A DNA stretch of 64,000 bases. Origin: Duganella sp. (GTDB taxonomy: Bacteria; Pseudomonadota; Gammaproteobacteria; Burkholderiales; Burkholderiaceae_D). The notes below the pieces were generated by a model. It was not told the DNA's origin. It made no database searches and saw nothing but the letters and a program-made list of their open reading frames with translations. The first letter of the stretch is position 1. Each line of letters starts with the position of its first letter. The DNA is taken from contig JAMFSU010000009.1 of the NCBI GenBank assembly GCA_026225475.1, positions 91,999 to 155,998 of the forward strand, read 5' to 3'. Positions 57,432 through 64,000 of the stretch are shown piece by piece. Position numbers and translations under genes: made by a program.

Positions 57432-58508
57432 CTACACCCGCAATGCACGACTACCGTGCTCAGCCAGATAAGCGAGCACGCGCCCCGGCATGGCTTGCAG
57501 CGACACTACCTCATGCGCACCACCGACTGCAATCGCTTCGCGCGGCATGCCGAACACCACGCAAGAAGCCTCATCCTGGGCGAAATTGTAGGCGCCGGCA
57601 TTTCTCATTTCCAGCATGCCCAGCGCGCCATCCTTGCCCATCCCGGTCAAAATCACGCCGACTGCATTCTTGCCGGCGCAGGCGGCGGCCGAATTGAACA
57701 ACACATCCACCGACGGCCGATGACGATTCACCGGTGGCCCCTGATCGATCTGCGTCATATAATTGGCACCGCTGCGCACCAGCTTCAGATGCGAGTGGCC
57801 AGGTGCAATATAGGCGTGACCTGGAAGGATACGCTCGTTACCGGCGGATTCCTTGACCGAAATCTTGCACAGATTGTCGAGTCGCAACGCAAACGAACGG
57901 GTAAAACCTTCCGGCATATGCTGGGTAATCAGGATGCCCGGGCAATCCGACGGCATCTTGATCAAAAATTCCTTGATTGCTTCGGTACCGCCAGTGGAGG
58001 CGCCAATAATGATCAGCTTTTCGCTACTGGTGAAGGGATTACGAATTTGCGGCAAGGATTCGCCCGGCGTCTTGTCGGCGTTGGCATGGGCAATCGTGCG
58101 TGGCCGGATGCTGGCCTTGGCGGCGGCGCGGATCTTGTCGGCGATCATGTCGGTATATTCCTGCATACCGCTCTGGATCGAAATCTTCGGTTTGGTGACG
58201 AAGTCGACCGCACCCAGTTCCAGTGCGCGCAAGGTGATTTCAGAACCACGCTCGGTCAGCGAGGACACCATCACCACCGGCATCGGCCGCAGCCGCATCA
58301 GTTTTTCCAGGAAATCGAGGCCGTCCATGCGCGGCATTTCCACGTCCAGCGTCAATACATCGGGATTGGTTTGCTTGATCAGATCACGCGCGATGATCGG
58401 ATCAGGGGCAACGCCCACGACTTCCATGTCGGGTTGGCTACCGATGATTTCTTTCATGACACTGCGGATCAAGGCAGAATCGTCGACGATCAATACTTTT
58501 ATTTTCAT
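57432..58508 (-). CDS. cheB: Chemotaxis methylesterase/deamidase CheB
   Basis: A 358-residue enzyme removing methyl groups from receptors. The N-terminal receiver has phosphoacceptor D55 ([13 protein letters not shown]); the C-terminal esterase domain (about 160-355) shows [16 protein letters not shown] with the catalytic Ser, [13 protein letters not shown] with the His, and [10 protein letters not shown] with the Asp. The frame extends 17 codons upstream, but [16 protein letters not shown] is the natural start. Ninety-four bp after cheD. Confidence 0.98.
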   Translation of the reverse strand: MKIKVLIVDDSALIRSVMKEIIGSQPDMEVVGVAPDPIIARDLIKQTNPDVLTLDVEMPRMDGLDFLEKLMRLRPMPVVMVSSLTERGSEITLRALELGAVDFVTKPKISIQSGMQEYTDMIADKIRAAAKASIRPRTIAHANADKTPGESLPQIRNPFTSSEKLIIIGASTGGTEAIKEFLIKMPSDCPGILITQHMPEGFTRSFALRLDNLCKISVKESAGNERILPGHAYIAPGHSHLKLVRSGANYMTQIDQGPPVNRHRPSVDVLFNSAAACAGKNAVGVILTGMGKDGALGMLEMRNAGAYNFAQDEASCVVFGMPREAIAVGGAHEVVSLQAMPGRVLAYLAEHGSRALRV

Positions 58509-58602
58509 TTGACCACTACTTTCCAGAAACTCAGCCTCACCCGCCAGGGCAAAAGGCATAAAACACCGCGCACTGCGCTAGCTCAGCCAGGCGCGGAAAC
58601 GA

Positions 58603-59208
58603 TTAAAACAAGTCGACCGCACCGCCCACAGGTTTGGCGACCAGATTGTTGGCGTAATCCTGCTCGCGGTTGACCAAGGTATTATTGTGCAATTGCTTGA
58701 GCTTCTTGACCAGCACCTTGCCGGTACGCGGGAAGAAATACACTTTGCGCGGCCAGACATCATTGAGATCTTCGGCCACTATCCGCATATTTTCAGCGCG
58801 CAGATAATCCCGGACGAACTGCGCATTGCGCTCACCCACATTGATGGCCACAAAGCCGCGCAACACATTGCCGCCGCCAAACACCTTGGCTTCCAGATTC
58901 TCGCGCTTGGCACCGGCCTTGAGCAAATCGTTGATCAAGATTTCCATCGCATAGGTACCATAACGCATCGATGCAGAAATCGGGCTGTCGCCATCGCCAC
59001 TATCGGGCAACATAAAGTGATTCATACCGCCGATGCCGGTGACGCGGTCGCGAATGCACGCAGACACGCACGAACCCAACACCGTCACAATCATCATATC
59101 TTTGTGCGTGAAATAATATTCACCGGGAAGAATCTTCGCTGCGTCGCAATCAAAAGTACGGTCGTAGTAGACGTTGGTGGCGAACTGATTCTGGCCTTGA
59201 GAGCTCAT
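58603..59208 (-). CDS. cheD: Chemoreceptor glutamine deamidase CheD
   Basis: A 201-residue enzyme deamidating Gln residues in receptor helices. The catalytic Cys in TVLGSCVSACIRD and the His in GGMNHFMLP (CHT-type arrangement) are conserved, followed by KVFGGGNVLRG and RNAQFVRDYL. Starts three bp after cheR, between cheR and cheB. Confidence 0.97.
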   Translation of the reverse strand: MSSQGQNQFATNVYYDRTFDCDAAKILPGEYYFTHKDMMIVTVLGSCVSACIRDRVTGIGGMNHFMLPDSGDGDSPISASMRYGTYAMEILINDLLKAGAKRENLEAKVFGGGNVLRGFVAINVGERNAQFVRDYLRAENMRIVAEDLNDVWPRKVYFFPRTGKVLVKKLKQLHNNTLVNREQDYANNLVAKPVGGAVDLF

Positions 59209-59211
59209 TAA

Positions 59212-60078
59212 TTACTTTCCTGCCTTACGGGGCGATGCTGAATTGAGCTCATAGACTGTCTTTCCTTTGAGCTTCAAAGCGTCGGACACGTACAAGAAAT
59301 TCTCAGAGTGGCCGGCAAACAACAAGGCATGCGGTTTCATTAGCGGAACAAATCGAGACAGGATTTTACTCTGTGTCGGTTTGTCAAAATAGATCATCAC
59401 ATTGCGGCAAAAGATCACGTCGAACGGGCCGCTCACCGGCCAGCCATCACCGAGCAAATTCAATTGCTTGAACGTTACCATTTTGCGCAACTCGGGACGC
59501 ACACGCACAAAACCCTCTTGCGCACCCTTGCCGCGCAGGAAAAATTTCTTGACCCGCTCCGGTGACATCTTCTCGATGCGCTCCATCGGATAGACGCCAT
59601 TGGCGCCAGTGGCCAATACATTGGTATCGATGTCGGTGGCAACGATCTGGGCTGGCGGCGTCAGCGTGCCATAGGCTTCGCACAAGGTCATGGCGATCGA
59701 ATACGGCTCTTCACCGGTCGAACTGGCGGAACACCAGACCGTGGCAGGCTCCTTCAAGGTCTTGACGAAATCGGCCAGGATCGGGAAATGATGCGATTCG
59801 CGGAAAAACGATGTCAGATTGGTCGTCAGCGCATTGGTGAACGCTTCCCACTCATCGGCATCGCCGCCGCGCTCGAGCAGATCAAGATATTGCACAAAAG
59901 AGCCAATGCCGGTGGCGCGCAAACGGCGCGCCAGACGGCTATACACCATTTCCTGCTTGCTTTCAGCCAAGGCAATGCCGGCGCGCTTGTAGATCAAGTC
60001 GCGCACACGCTCAAAATCACGATTGGTAAAATCAAATTCCTTGACGGAATCAGGCCTGCCCTGCGCTGCAGTTTTCAA
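59212..60078 (-). CDS. cheR: Chemoreceptor methyltransferase CheR
   Basis: A 288-residue SAM-dependent methyltransferase acting on receptor Glu residues. The N-terminal CheR domain (about 15-75) is followed by the SAM domain with NLTSFFRESHHFPILADF, WCSASSTGEEPYSIAMTLCE, DVIFCRNVMIYFDKPTQSKI and LFAGHSENFLYVSDALK. First gene of the che run; the MCP lies 101 bp upstream on the same strand. Confidence 0.98.
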   Translation of the reverse strand: MKTAAQGRPDSVKEFDFTNRDFERVRDLIYKRAGIALAESKQEMVYSRLARRLRATGIGSFVQYLDLLERGGDADEWEAFTNALTTNLTSFFRESHHFPILADFVKTLKEPATVWCSASSTGEEPYSIAMTLCEAYGTLTPPAQIVATDIDTNVLATGANGVYPMERIEKMSPERVKKFFLRGKGAQEGFVRVRPELRKMVTFKQLNLLGDGWPVSGPFDVIFCRNVMIYFDKPTQSKILSRFVPLMKPHALLFAGHSENFLYVSDALKLKGKTVYELNSASPRKAGK

Positions 60079-60179
60079 GTTGAATTCCTTTTTCTAACCC
60101 GGCCAAGCCTGTCACAGTATCGGACGGGCTTTCCCCATGGTCGAATAGTCTATCAACCTCTGCCGCACGGTCAAGCTGT

Positions 60180-61892
60180 TCAAGCCGAAAGCTGGCGTGC
60201 CAATCCCTTGCTGTTCTTCGGCTTGGAAACCGCCGATGGCTGGTTTGTTATTGGGCTGGCGCTTGGCGAGCGTACTGCCAGACTGGCCGAAGGCTCTGAT
60301 AACAGACTGGCATCGGGCGCATGACTGGAGCGATAGCCTACCCGAAACCCGCCCCAATGCTTGCCGCCGACATAGATTGGCACCGACAGGTCGTGCATCA
60401 CCTCGCCGGTATCGCGTTTATAGGTTTGCAGTAAAAAGGGCTTGGTATTGGCGCCGCAACGCTTGCCGGTGCGATCGCTGAAAATACGCTTGGTGCGGTT
60501 ATTGACCAGATCGGTGTCATAGTCGCCGGTCAGCGGCTGTGAAAACTTTTTGTTGTGCGTAGGAAAATATCCGTTGTTATCCACAGCACCGGCATAGGCC
60601 AGTTGCGGCATCGCCGCCAGCAGGGCTTCTTGTATTTCCGGCAGGACACGATCGGTGAAGGCATCGAATTGCGTGGTGTGTTTGGCCGGATTGGTATTCG
60701 GTATCGGCTGGTAACGCCGATCAAACAAGGCTGTCTCGGTAATGCGTCCGGCTGCGATCAATTCTTCAAACAGTTTGCCGATGCGTTTGGCCGTCTGCGT
60801 TGCCGCTTGCTGGATGTCATCGTGCTGGGTTTTGGCATTGCTGGCAGCAATGGCGTCGTAGACCAGCTCGGCCCGTTCCGACAAGGCCATTGCCGAGGCA
60901 GCCACACGCGGCAATTCGACATCGGTGGCCAGCATGCCATCGCGGATTTTCAAGATGGCATCCGCAATGCGGTGGGTCGTCTCAACATGCTCGCGGGAGG
61001 ATTTGGCGATTTGCTGGATTTCGCCTTCAGAGATGCCCGCCGAGCGCTCAATATCACCCAAAAATCCATGCACGCGTTCCACATTCTGCGACGCCTCCAT
61101 CACCTTGGCACTGAGCGCCTGCATACCGCCGGCCGCGCGCTCGGCCTGCTCGGTGATCGAGCGCACCATGGTGCCGATATCATCGGTCGCTTCCTTGGTC
61201 CGTTGCGCCAATTGCCGCACCTCGCCGGCCACCACGGCGAAGCCGCGACCGTGTTCGCCGGCGCGCGCCGCTTCGATTGCAGCATTGAGCGCAAGCAGAT
61301 TGGTGCGCGCCGCAATTTCGCTGATCACTTCGGTAATACCATGGATGCGGCGCGATTTTTCCTGCAGCTCGGCCATCATCGCCGATGCATTCTGCGCATC
61401 GCTGCGCGCCTTGCCAATCTGCTCCAAGCCCTGATTGACTTCAGCGCGACCGGCCACGCTCTGGGTACGGACATCGGCTGCGACCTGCGAGGCACGCTCG
61501 GCATTGGCCGCAATCTGCTCGGTCGTGCTGGCATTTTGTTCGGCACCGGCGACGATGCCATTGGCTGCCTGCACATCCTGGGCGATCTTGTTTTTGATCG
61601 AATCGACAAAATAGGATGTCTCGGCTGCGCCGATCATGATGTGATCGATTTCACCGCCGATCTTGTCAATGAAAGAAGCACCCTGCTCGCGCTTGCGTCC
61701 CTGCCCCAAGCGCGCCAGGATCAACACCAATGCCGTTGCCGCCATCGCCAGCCACGGCGGCGCCACTCTGGACTCCAGCAATGGCCAGGCGCTCATTGCA
61801 GCAAACAGGCCGCCACCGATAGCAATCAACAGCACGCCCTTGATCAAGGCCATCATGACGCGCGACAGCACCGCACTTTTGCTCTGGTACAT
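60180..61892 (-). CDS. Methyl-accepting chemotaxis protein with C-terminal sensor-like domain
   Basis: A 570-residue receptor. Two N-terminal helices (about 12-32 and 46-62) with almost no periplasmic loop anchor it; the HAMP-less signalling hairpin follows ([20 protein letters not shown], then [20 protein letters not shown]). From about 440 a cytoplasmic domain with [40 protein letters not shown] and [12 protein letters not shown] resembles PAS/Cache-type ligand sensors seen in other betaproteobacterial MCPs. The order is therefore anchor, signalling, sensor. It ends with a Ser-rich tail (about 540-570). GAGGAG precedes the ATG. It probably reports an intracellular signal to CheA, whose gene is not here. 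Confidence 0.92.
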   Translation of the reverse strand: MYQSKSAVLSRVMMALIKGVLLIAIGGGLFAAMSAWPLLESRVAPPWLAMAATALVLILARLGQGRKREQGASFIDKIGGEIDHIMIGAAETSYFVDSIKNKIAQDVQAANGIVAGAEQNASTTEQIAANAERASQVAADVRTQSVAGRAEVNQGLEQIGKARSDAQNASAMMAELQEKSRRIHGITEVISEIAARTNLLALNAAIEAARAGEHGRGFAVVAGEVRQLAQRTKEATDDIGTMVRSITEQAERAAGGMQALSAKVMEASQNVERVHGFLGDIERSAGISEGEIQQIAKSSREHVETTHRIADAILKIRDGMLATDVELPRVAASAMALSERAELVYDAIAASNAKTQHDDIQQAATQTAKRIGKLFEELIAAGRITETALFDRRYQPIPNTNPAKHTTQFDAFTDRVLPEIQEALLAAMPQLAYAGAVDNNGYFPTHNKKFSQPLTGDYDTDLVNNRTKRIFSDRTGKRCGANTKPFLLQTYKRDTGEVMHDLSVPIYVGGKHWGGFRVGYRSSHAPDASLLSEPSASLAVRSPSASPITNQPSAVSKPKNSKGLARQLSA

Positions 61893-62247
61893 ACAATTGT
61901 CTCCTCACAAAATGACCGTCGTGCCTTGTACGCTTATGGACATCATTGCGTGGCAGGTACGGCGAAATCTTCAATACGATGATGATACGGGGATAGACTG
62001 CCGGCACAGCGGTCACGCATTTAGCGCGTAATGACAATGGCTTCGTCTTTGTTGATTTTTGTGCAAGCCTGCGGACAGCGTCCCCCTATTCTCGCCTCAT
62101 CATACAAACGCTTGCTTACGTGGAACTTATTTTTCGCCGGACCTTGCCCGTAGTCGTTCGCTCATCGTTGTACGCCGAAATTGACCTACTTGCAGGTAGT
62201 TGCTTCGTCTTCGGGGTGCTGATCGACAGTCACTCAAGTCTGCAGAG

Positions 62248-62282
62248 TTATCCCCAGAAAATGGGGATAGGCTTGTGGATAA
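62248..62282. other. Pair of DnaA-box-like sequences in opposite orientation
   Basis: TTATCCCCA at 62248-62256 (one mismatch to TTATCCACA) and TGTGGATAA at 62274-62282 (exact match on the minus strand), with GGGGATA at 62263-62269 between them. Spacing and orientation are seen; binding is inference. Confidence 0.4.
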
Positions 62283-62316
62283 CTCGCTATCAAGTCGCTT
62301 AGCCCTTTGATTTCGC

Positions 62317-62344
62317 TCATCTTTGTGATGCTGTCACAAAATGA
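62317..62344. other. Inverted repeat resembling a CRP-type site
   Basis: TTTGTGA-TGCTG-TCACAAA, extended by TCAT and ATGA. CRP/Vfr sites have TGTGA-N6-TCACA; here the spacer is five, so it is at best a variant. Confidence 0.3.
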
Positions 62345-62565
62345 GGAAAGTGCGCAGGATATGGATGTTCCGCCCAGCTGCGTCAGCGTGCCGGTGCCTG
62401 AGCGAGCTCACACAAGACCTTGGTTTGTTGCGATGTTGTGGGGATGGCGATAGTGGCAGACTTGCCTGATGCACCCATGGCGGCGCATTGGATACGCGCC
62501 CAGTGCTGAGGGCGCGTCAGATTCCATGCAGACATTGACGGCCGGATCGGCCAGTCAATGGCAGT

Positions 62566-62814
62566 TTATTCAGGTGGACGTTCAGCGATATGCAAGTCGA
62601 ACTCACGCTGAGCCGCTTCCAGCGTCTGCAAGGCAGTTTGCCAAGGCTGATAATCGGCCATGGTCAACCAGGTGCCATCGGCATTCTTTTTCCACTCTTC
62701 CAACTTCGAATTCAGCAATTCATATTCGCAAAGCTGAGCTTCGAGCAAAACCTCGATCTTTTGCTTCAACTCATTGGTACGTTCTGTCCACGCGTCTGGC
62801 GCTGGTGTTTCCAT
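62566..62814 (-). CDS. Small hypothetical coiled-coil protein
   Basis: An 82-residue acidic protein I do not recognise. GGAGG seven bases before the ATG at 62814 supports this start; the frame continues open for 88 codons upstream across the tRNA terminator, which is clearly not coding. It is mostly charged helix with likely coiled-coil character (ERTNELKQKIEVLLEAQLCE, LLNSKLEEWKKNADGTW) and ends QREFDLHIAERPPE. Its neighbours give no functional hint. Confidence 0.7.
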   Translation of the reverse strand: METPAPDAWTERTNELKQKIEVLLEAQLCEYELLNSKLEEWKKNADGTWLTMADYQPWQTALQTLEAAQREFDLHIAERPPE

Positions 62815-62963
62815 ACTTGCCTCCGTTAAATCGGAGCATCCTACCATGAGTGTGATAACCGAAATCGAATTGTTCGTGCGCTGCCCGTATCGGATGCAAA
62901 CAACTTTTTGTCGATCTGATGGCGCAGCAGGAAACGGCGGAAACACAGGGATCAGGCGACAGA

Positions 62964-62996
62964 CAAAAGAAAAAGGGGTTACGTTGCCGTAACCCC
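62964..62996 (-). terminator. Terminator of the former tRNA-Pro gene
   Basis: On the minus strand, GGGGTTACG-GCAA-CGTAACCCC is followed by TTTTTCTTTT. It lies 13 bases after the tRNA CCA end, as expected for the original tRNA transcription unit. Confidence 0.9.
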
Positions 62997-63008
62997 TTTC
63001 GATTTCTT

Positions 63009-63058
63009 TGGTCGGGATGGTGTGATTCGAACACACGCCCCCTTGCACCCCATGCAAG
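63009..63058 (-). pseudogene. tRNA-Pro(GGG) 3' half, probable attachment-site remnant
   Basis: On the minus strand, the sequence gives the tRNA from anticodon stem to CCA end: CTTGC, loop ATGGGGT (anticodon GGG), GCAAG, variable loop, T-arm GTGTG-TTCGAAT-CACAC, acceptor CATCCCG, A, CCA. No matching 5' half (CGGGATG acceptor, D-arm) is found upstream; identity to a tRNA stops exactly at the anticodon stem. This is what an integrase target site looks like at the far end of an integrated element. Confidence 0.85.
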
Positions 63059-63117
63059 ACTATTTCGAGCTGAAACACTTATAAATTCAACGTTTAGCCG
63101 GTGCTATATATCTTGCC

Positions 63118-63225
63118 ATGCAAGGCCATGAAGGTGCTGCAGCGGTAATTGCCGCCATTCCAACTGCCGCAATAATTAAAGCATTCTTTAAAGGGAAACG
63201 CCCTGACCAAAATACGAAGCAGTAG
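63118..63225 (+). CDS. Small ORF or gene fragment, membrane-helix-like
   Basis: A 35-codon frame; read back in frame from 63085 it gives a longer open stretch without a start. The reading AAAVIAAIPTAAIIKAFFKG ends in a basic KGKRPDQNTKQ tail, similar in character to the C-terminal helix of small phage/island membrane proteins such as DUF2335. It may be the 3' end of a gene cut by recombination. A terminator follows at 63243-63266. Confidence 0.3.
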   Translation: MQGHEGAAAVIAAIPTAAIIKAFFKGKRPDQNTKQ

Positions 63226-63242
63226 CGATCGCATATCGATTC

Positions 63243-63278
63243 AAACCGCCTCCGGGCGGTTTTTTATTGCCCGGAGGC
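63243..63278. terminator. Terminator with an overlapping alternative hairpin
   Basis: On the plus strand, ACCGCC-TCCG-GGCGGT is followed by TTTTTT. A second perfect 10-base inverted repeat, GCCTCCGGGC (63248-63257) and GCCCGGAGGC (63269-63278), overlaps it, so the two hairpins exclude each other. The second can serve the minus-strand lipoprotein gene. Confidence 0.75.
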
Positions 63279-63283
63279 ATTAA

Positions 63284-63832
63284 TCACTTCGCCTGTGCCG
63301 GGGGGGTTGCAAACATCACAATTGAATTTTTTTCAAGATATTGAACAAACTGATCTGGCGTGAGAAGCGATGTCAAAACAGGAGTTTTCGTCGTGGTTGT
63401 CTCCTTACCACCGTCCTTAACAGTAGTCGTTTCAGAAGTTAAGACATTAGAAGCCAGAAGCAAGCCCAAGACCGAATCCTTACTTGCGGTATAAATGCTC
63501 TGGAATTCGATTGTGATCGTGTTTCCGGTTGTGTAAGTGCTTTTGTTTGATGAATCAAAAGATCCACTAGGAACCTCCTTAATGACGCCGATTGGAGCCA
63601 ACTCCAACTTCAGCTCATTTGAATTTTCCTTCGACGCTGTTATTACGAGATTGACGGTAGCTTTTGAGGTTATCAGGCCTGCCTTTTTAACGGAATCGTC
63701 AATCCCAAGAACTGCCTTTTGTATCGATTTCACGGAATCACCCAGCGACAATGAACTTGGACGACTCTCAGGAGGCTGCGTGCAGCAAGCAGACAAAATC
63801 AATATCCCAGGTAACAGAGCATAGTTTTTCAT
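63284..63832 (-). CDS. Hypothetical lipoprotein in the putative island
   Basis: A 182-residue protein with a type II signal peptide: MKNYALLPGILILSACC, lipobox LSAC. I do not recognise the family. The middle shows SLGDSVKSIQKAVLGIDDSV and ATVNLVITASKENSNELKLE, faintly like the pattern of trypsin-co-occurring (trypco2) domains, which is speculative. A Thr/Ser-rich segment (ETTTVKDGGKETTTTKTPV) follows. GGGGAAATAATA precedes the ATG at 63832; an ATG eight codons earlier is possible. Nothing in codon choice was computed, but A/T content is visibly higher than in the flagellar genes. Confidence 0.75.
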   Translation of the reverse strand: MKNYALLPGILILSACCTQPPESRPSSLSLGDSVKSIQKAVLGIDDSVKKAGLITSKATVNLVITASKENSNELKLELAPIGVIKEVPSGSFDSSNKSTYTTGNTITIEFQSIYTASKDSVLGLLLASNVLTSETTTVKDGGKETTTTKTPVLTSLLTPDQFVQYLEKNSIVMFATPPAQAK

Positions 63833-63880
63833 TATTATTTCCCCTATTAGATTCATTGACAGTCGAAAATGACTGCAAAC

Positions 63881-64000
63881 CTAATGTAGGCGATATCTGC
63901 GGGGCTTTTCAAGCACATACCACGTAGGACCGGCATTGTCCGCCGCTCTATCCCATTCCAGGCTATAGACTATCCAGTCAGTAATCACGGGCTTTTTTGC
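63881..64000 (-). CDS. Partial hypothetical CDS, C-terminal end
   Basis: A frame that enters from the right edge and ends with TAG at 63881-63883, giving 39 residues rich in aromatic and basic positions (VITDWIVYSLEWDRAADNAG, TWYVLEKPRRYRLH). The composition looks protein-like, and it is in line with the lipoprotein gene 48 bp downstream. Family not recognised. Confidence 0.45.
   Translation of the reverse strand, partial: AKKPVITDWIVYSLEWDRAADNAGPTWYVLEKPRRYRLH

Larger units (their letters stand above)
61893..62565. other. Intergenic region, 673 bp
   Basis: Left part (61893-62050) should hold the MCP promoter, though no sigma-28 match was found. The centre holds DnaA-box-like sequences (62248-62282) and a TGTGA/TCACA inverted repeat (62317-62344). 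The right part (62345-62565) shows nothing I recognise. The open frame at 62120-62302 has no ribosome-binding site or known family. Confidence 0.5.
63059..64000. mobile_element. Probable edge of an integrated element (island or prophage) at tRNA-Pro
   Basis: The half-tRNA at 63009-63058 marks a junction; sequence beyond it has lower GC, short gene fragments and a lipoprotein without a chromosomal family. No integrase is in the window; it would be further right. Extent and type are inferred. Confidence 0.55.

Noticed and set aside
62120..62302. 60-codon open frame in the intergenic region
   Set aside because: No ribosome-binding site, no known family, and it crosses the DnaA-box-like sequences.
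63001..63090. Complete tRNA gene
   Set aside because: No 5' acceptor strand or D-arm is present upstream of the anticodon stem on the minus strand.
1..64000. CRISPR arrays or insertion sequences
   Set aside because: No regularly spaced repeats and no transposase-like reading frame were found.

Overview
The window is chromosomal DNA of a motile betaproteobacterium. The gene orders rpsF-priB-rpsR-rplI, cheR-cheD-cheB-cheY-cheZ-flhB-flhA-flhF-flhG-fliA-motC-motD and the BCP peroxiredoxin-PhoH-Pit block fit Burkholderiales, most likely Oxalobacteraceae (relatives of Herminiimonas, Undibacterium, Janthinobacterium). This is inferred from gene content; no species call is possible.

Layout. (1) 1-5000: end of an ArnD-like deacetylase, a BCP/PrxQ peroxiredoxin, a PIN-PhoH ATPase, then a convergent low-affinity phosphate transporter (Pit) with its DUF47/PhoU-like partner. 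(2) 5000-9050: replicative helicase dnaB, the rpsF-priB-rpsR-rplI operon, and lexA behind an SOS box. (3) 9250-18570: a TPR/GT9-like protein, flagellin fliC, flaG, fliD, fliS, fliT, a frameshifted FliK-like gene, an FlhB C-terminal homologue and a YcgR-like PilZ brake. (4) 18660-30630: fliE facing away from the long fliFGHIJKLMNOPQR operon (basal body, C-ring, export gate, ATPase complex). (5) 30850-35500: a MacA-MacB-TolC-type efflux cassette between two flagellar blocks. (6) 35560-46080, minus strand: flgBCDEFG-(small ORF)-flgIJKL (rod, hook, P-ring, hook junction), with divergent flgA and then flgM-flgN (46279-47975). (7) 48047-60078, minus strand: cheR-cheD-cheB-cheY-cheZ-flhB-flhA-flhF-flhG-fliA-motC-motD, with a methyl-accepting chemotaxis protein upstream (60180-61892). 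(8) 61893-64000: a long intergenic region, one small coiled-coil gene, then a tRNA-Pro terminator and 3' half-tRNA that look like the attachment junction of an integrated element.

How it works together: nearly all structural flagellar parts except flgH are here, plus the FliA/FlgM late-gene switch. Sequences matching the sigma-28 consensus lie upstream of fliC (two in tandem), flgM (perfect match), flgK and, more weakly, cheY. Stator proteins are of the MotC/MotD type. cheA, cheW, flhDC and a full glycosylation locus are not in the window.

Main oddities: flgH is absent from its usual place between flgG and flgI and is replaced by a 62-codon ORF coupled to flgI; the second FliK-like gene carries a single-base frameshift; FlhG has lost its P-loop residues; and a truncated tRNA-Pro(GGG) marks the edge of a probable genomic island. 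I did not find a clearly new multi-gene system; the island edge carries only an unrecognised lipoprotein and gene fragments.
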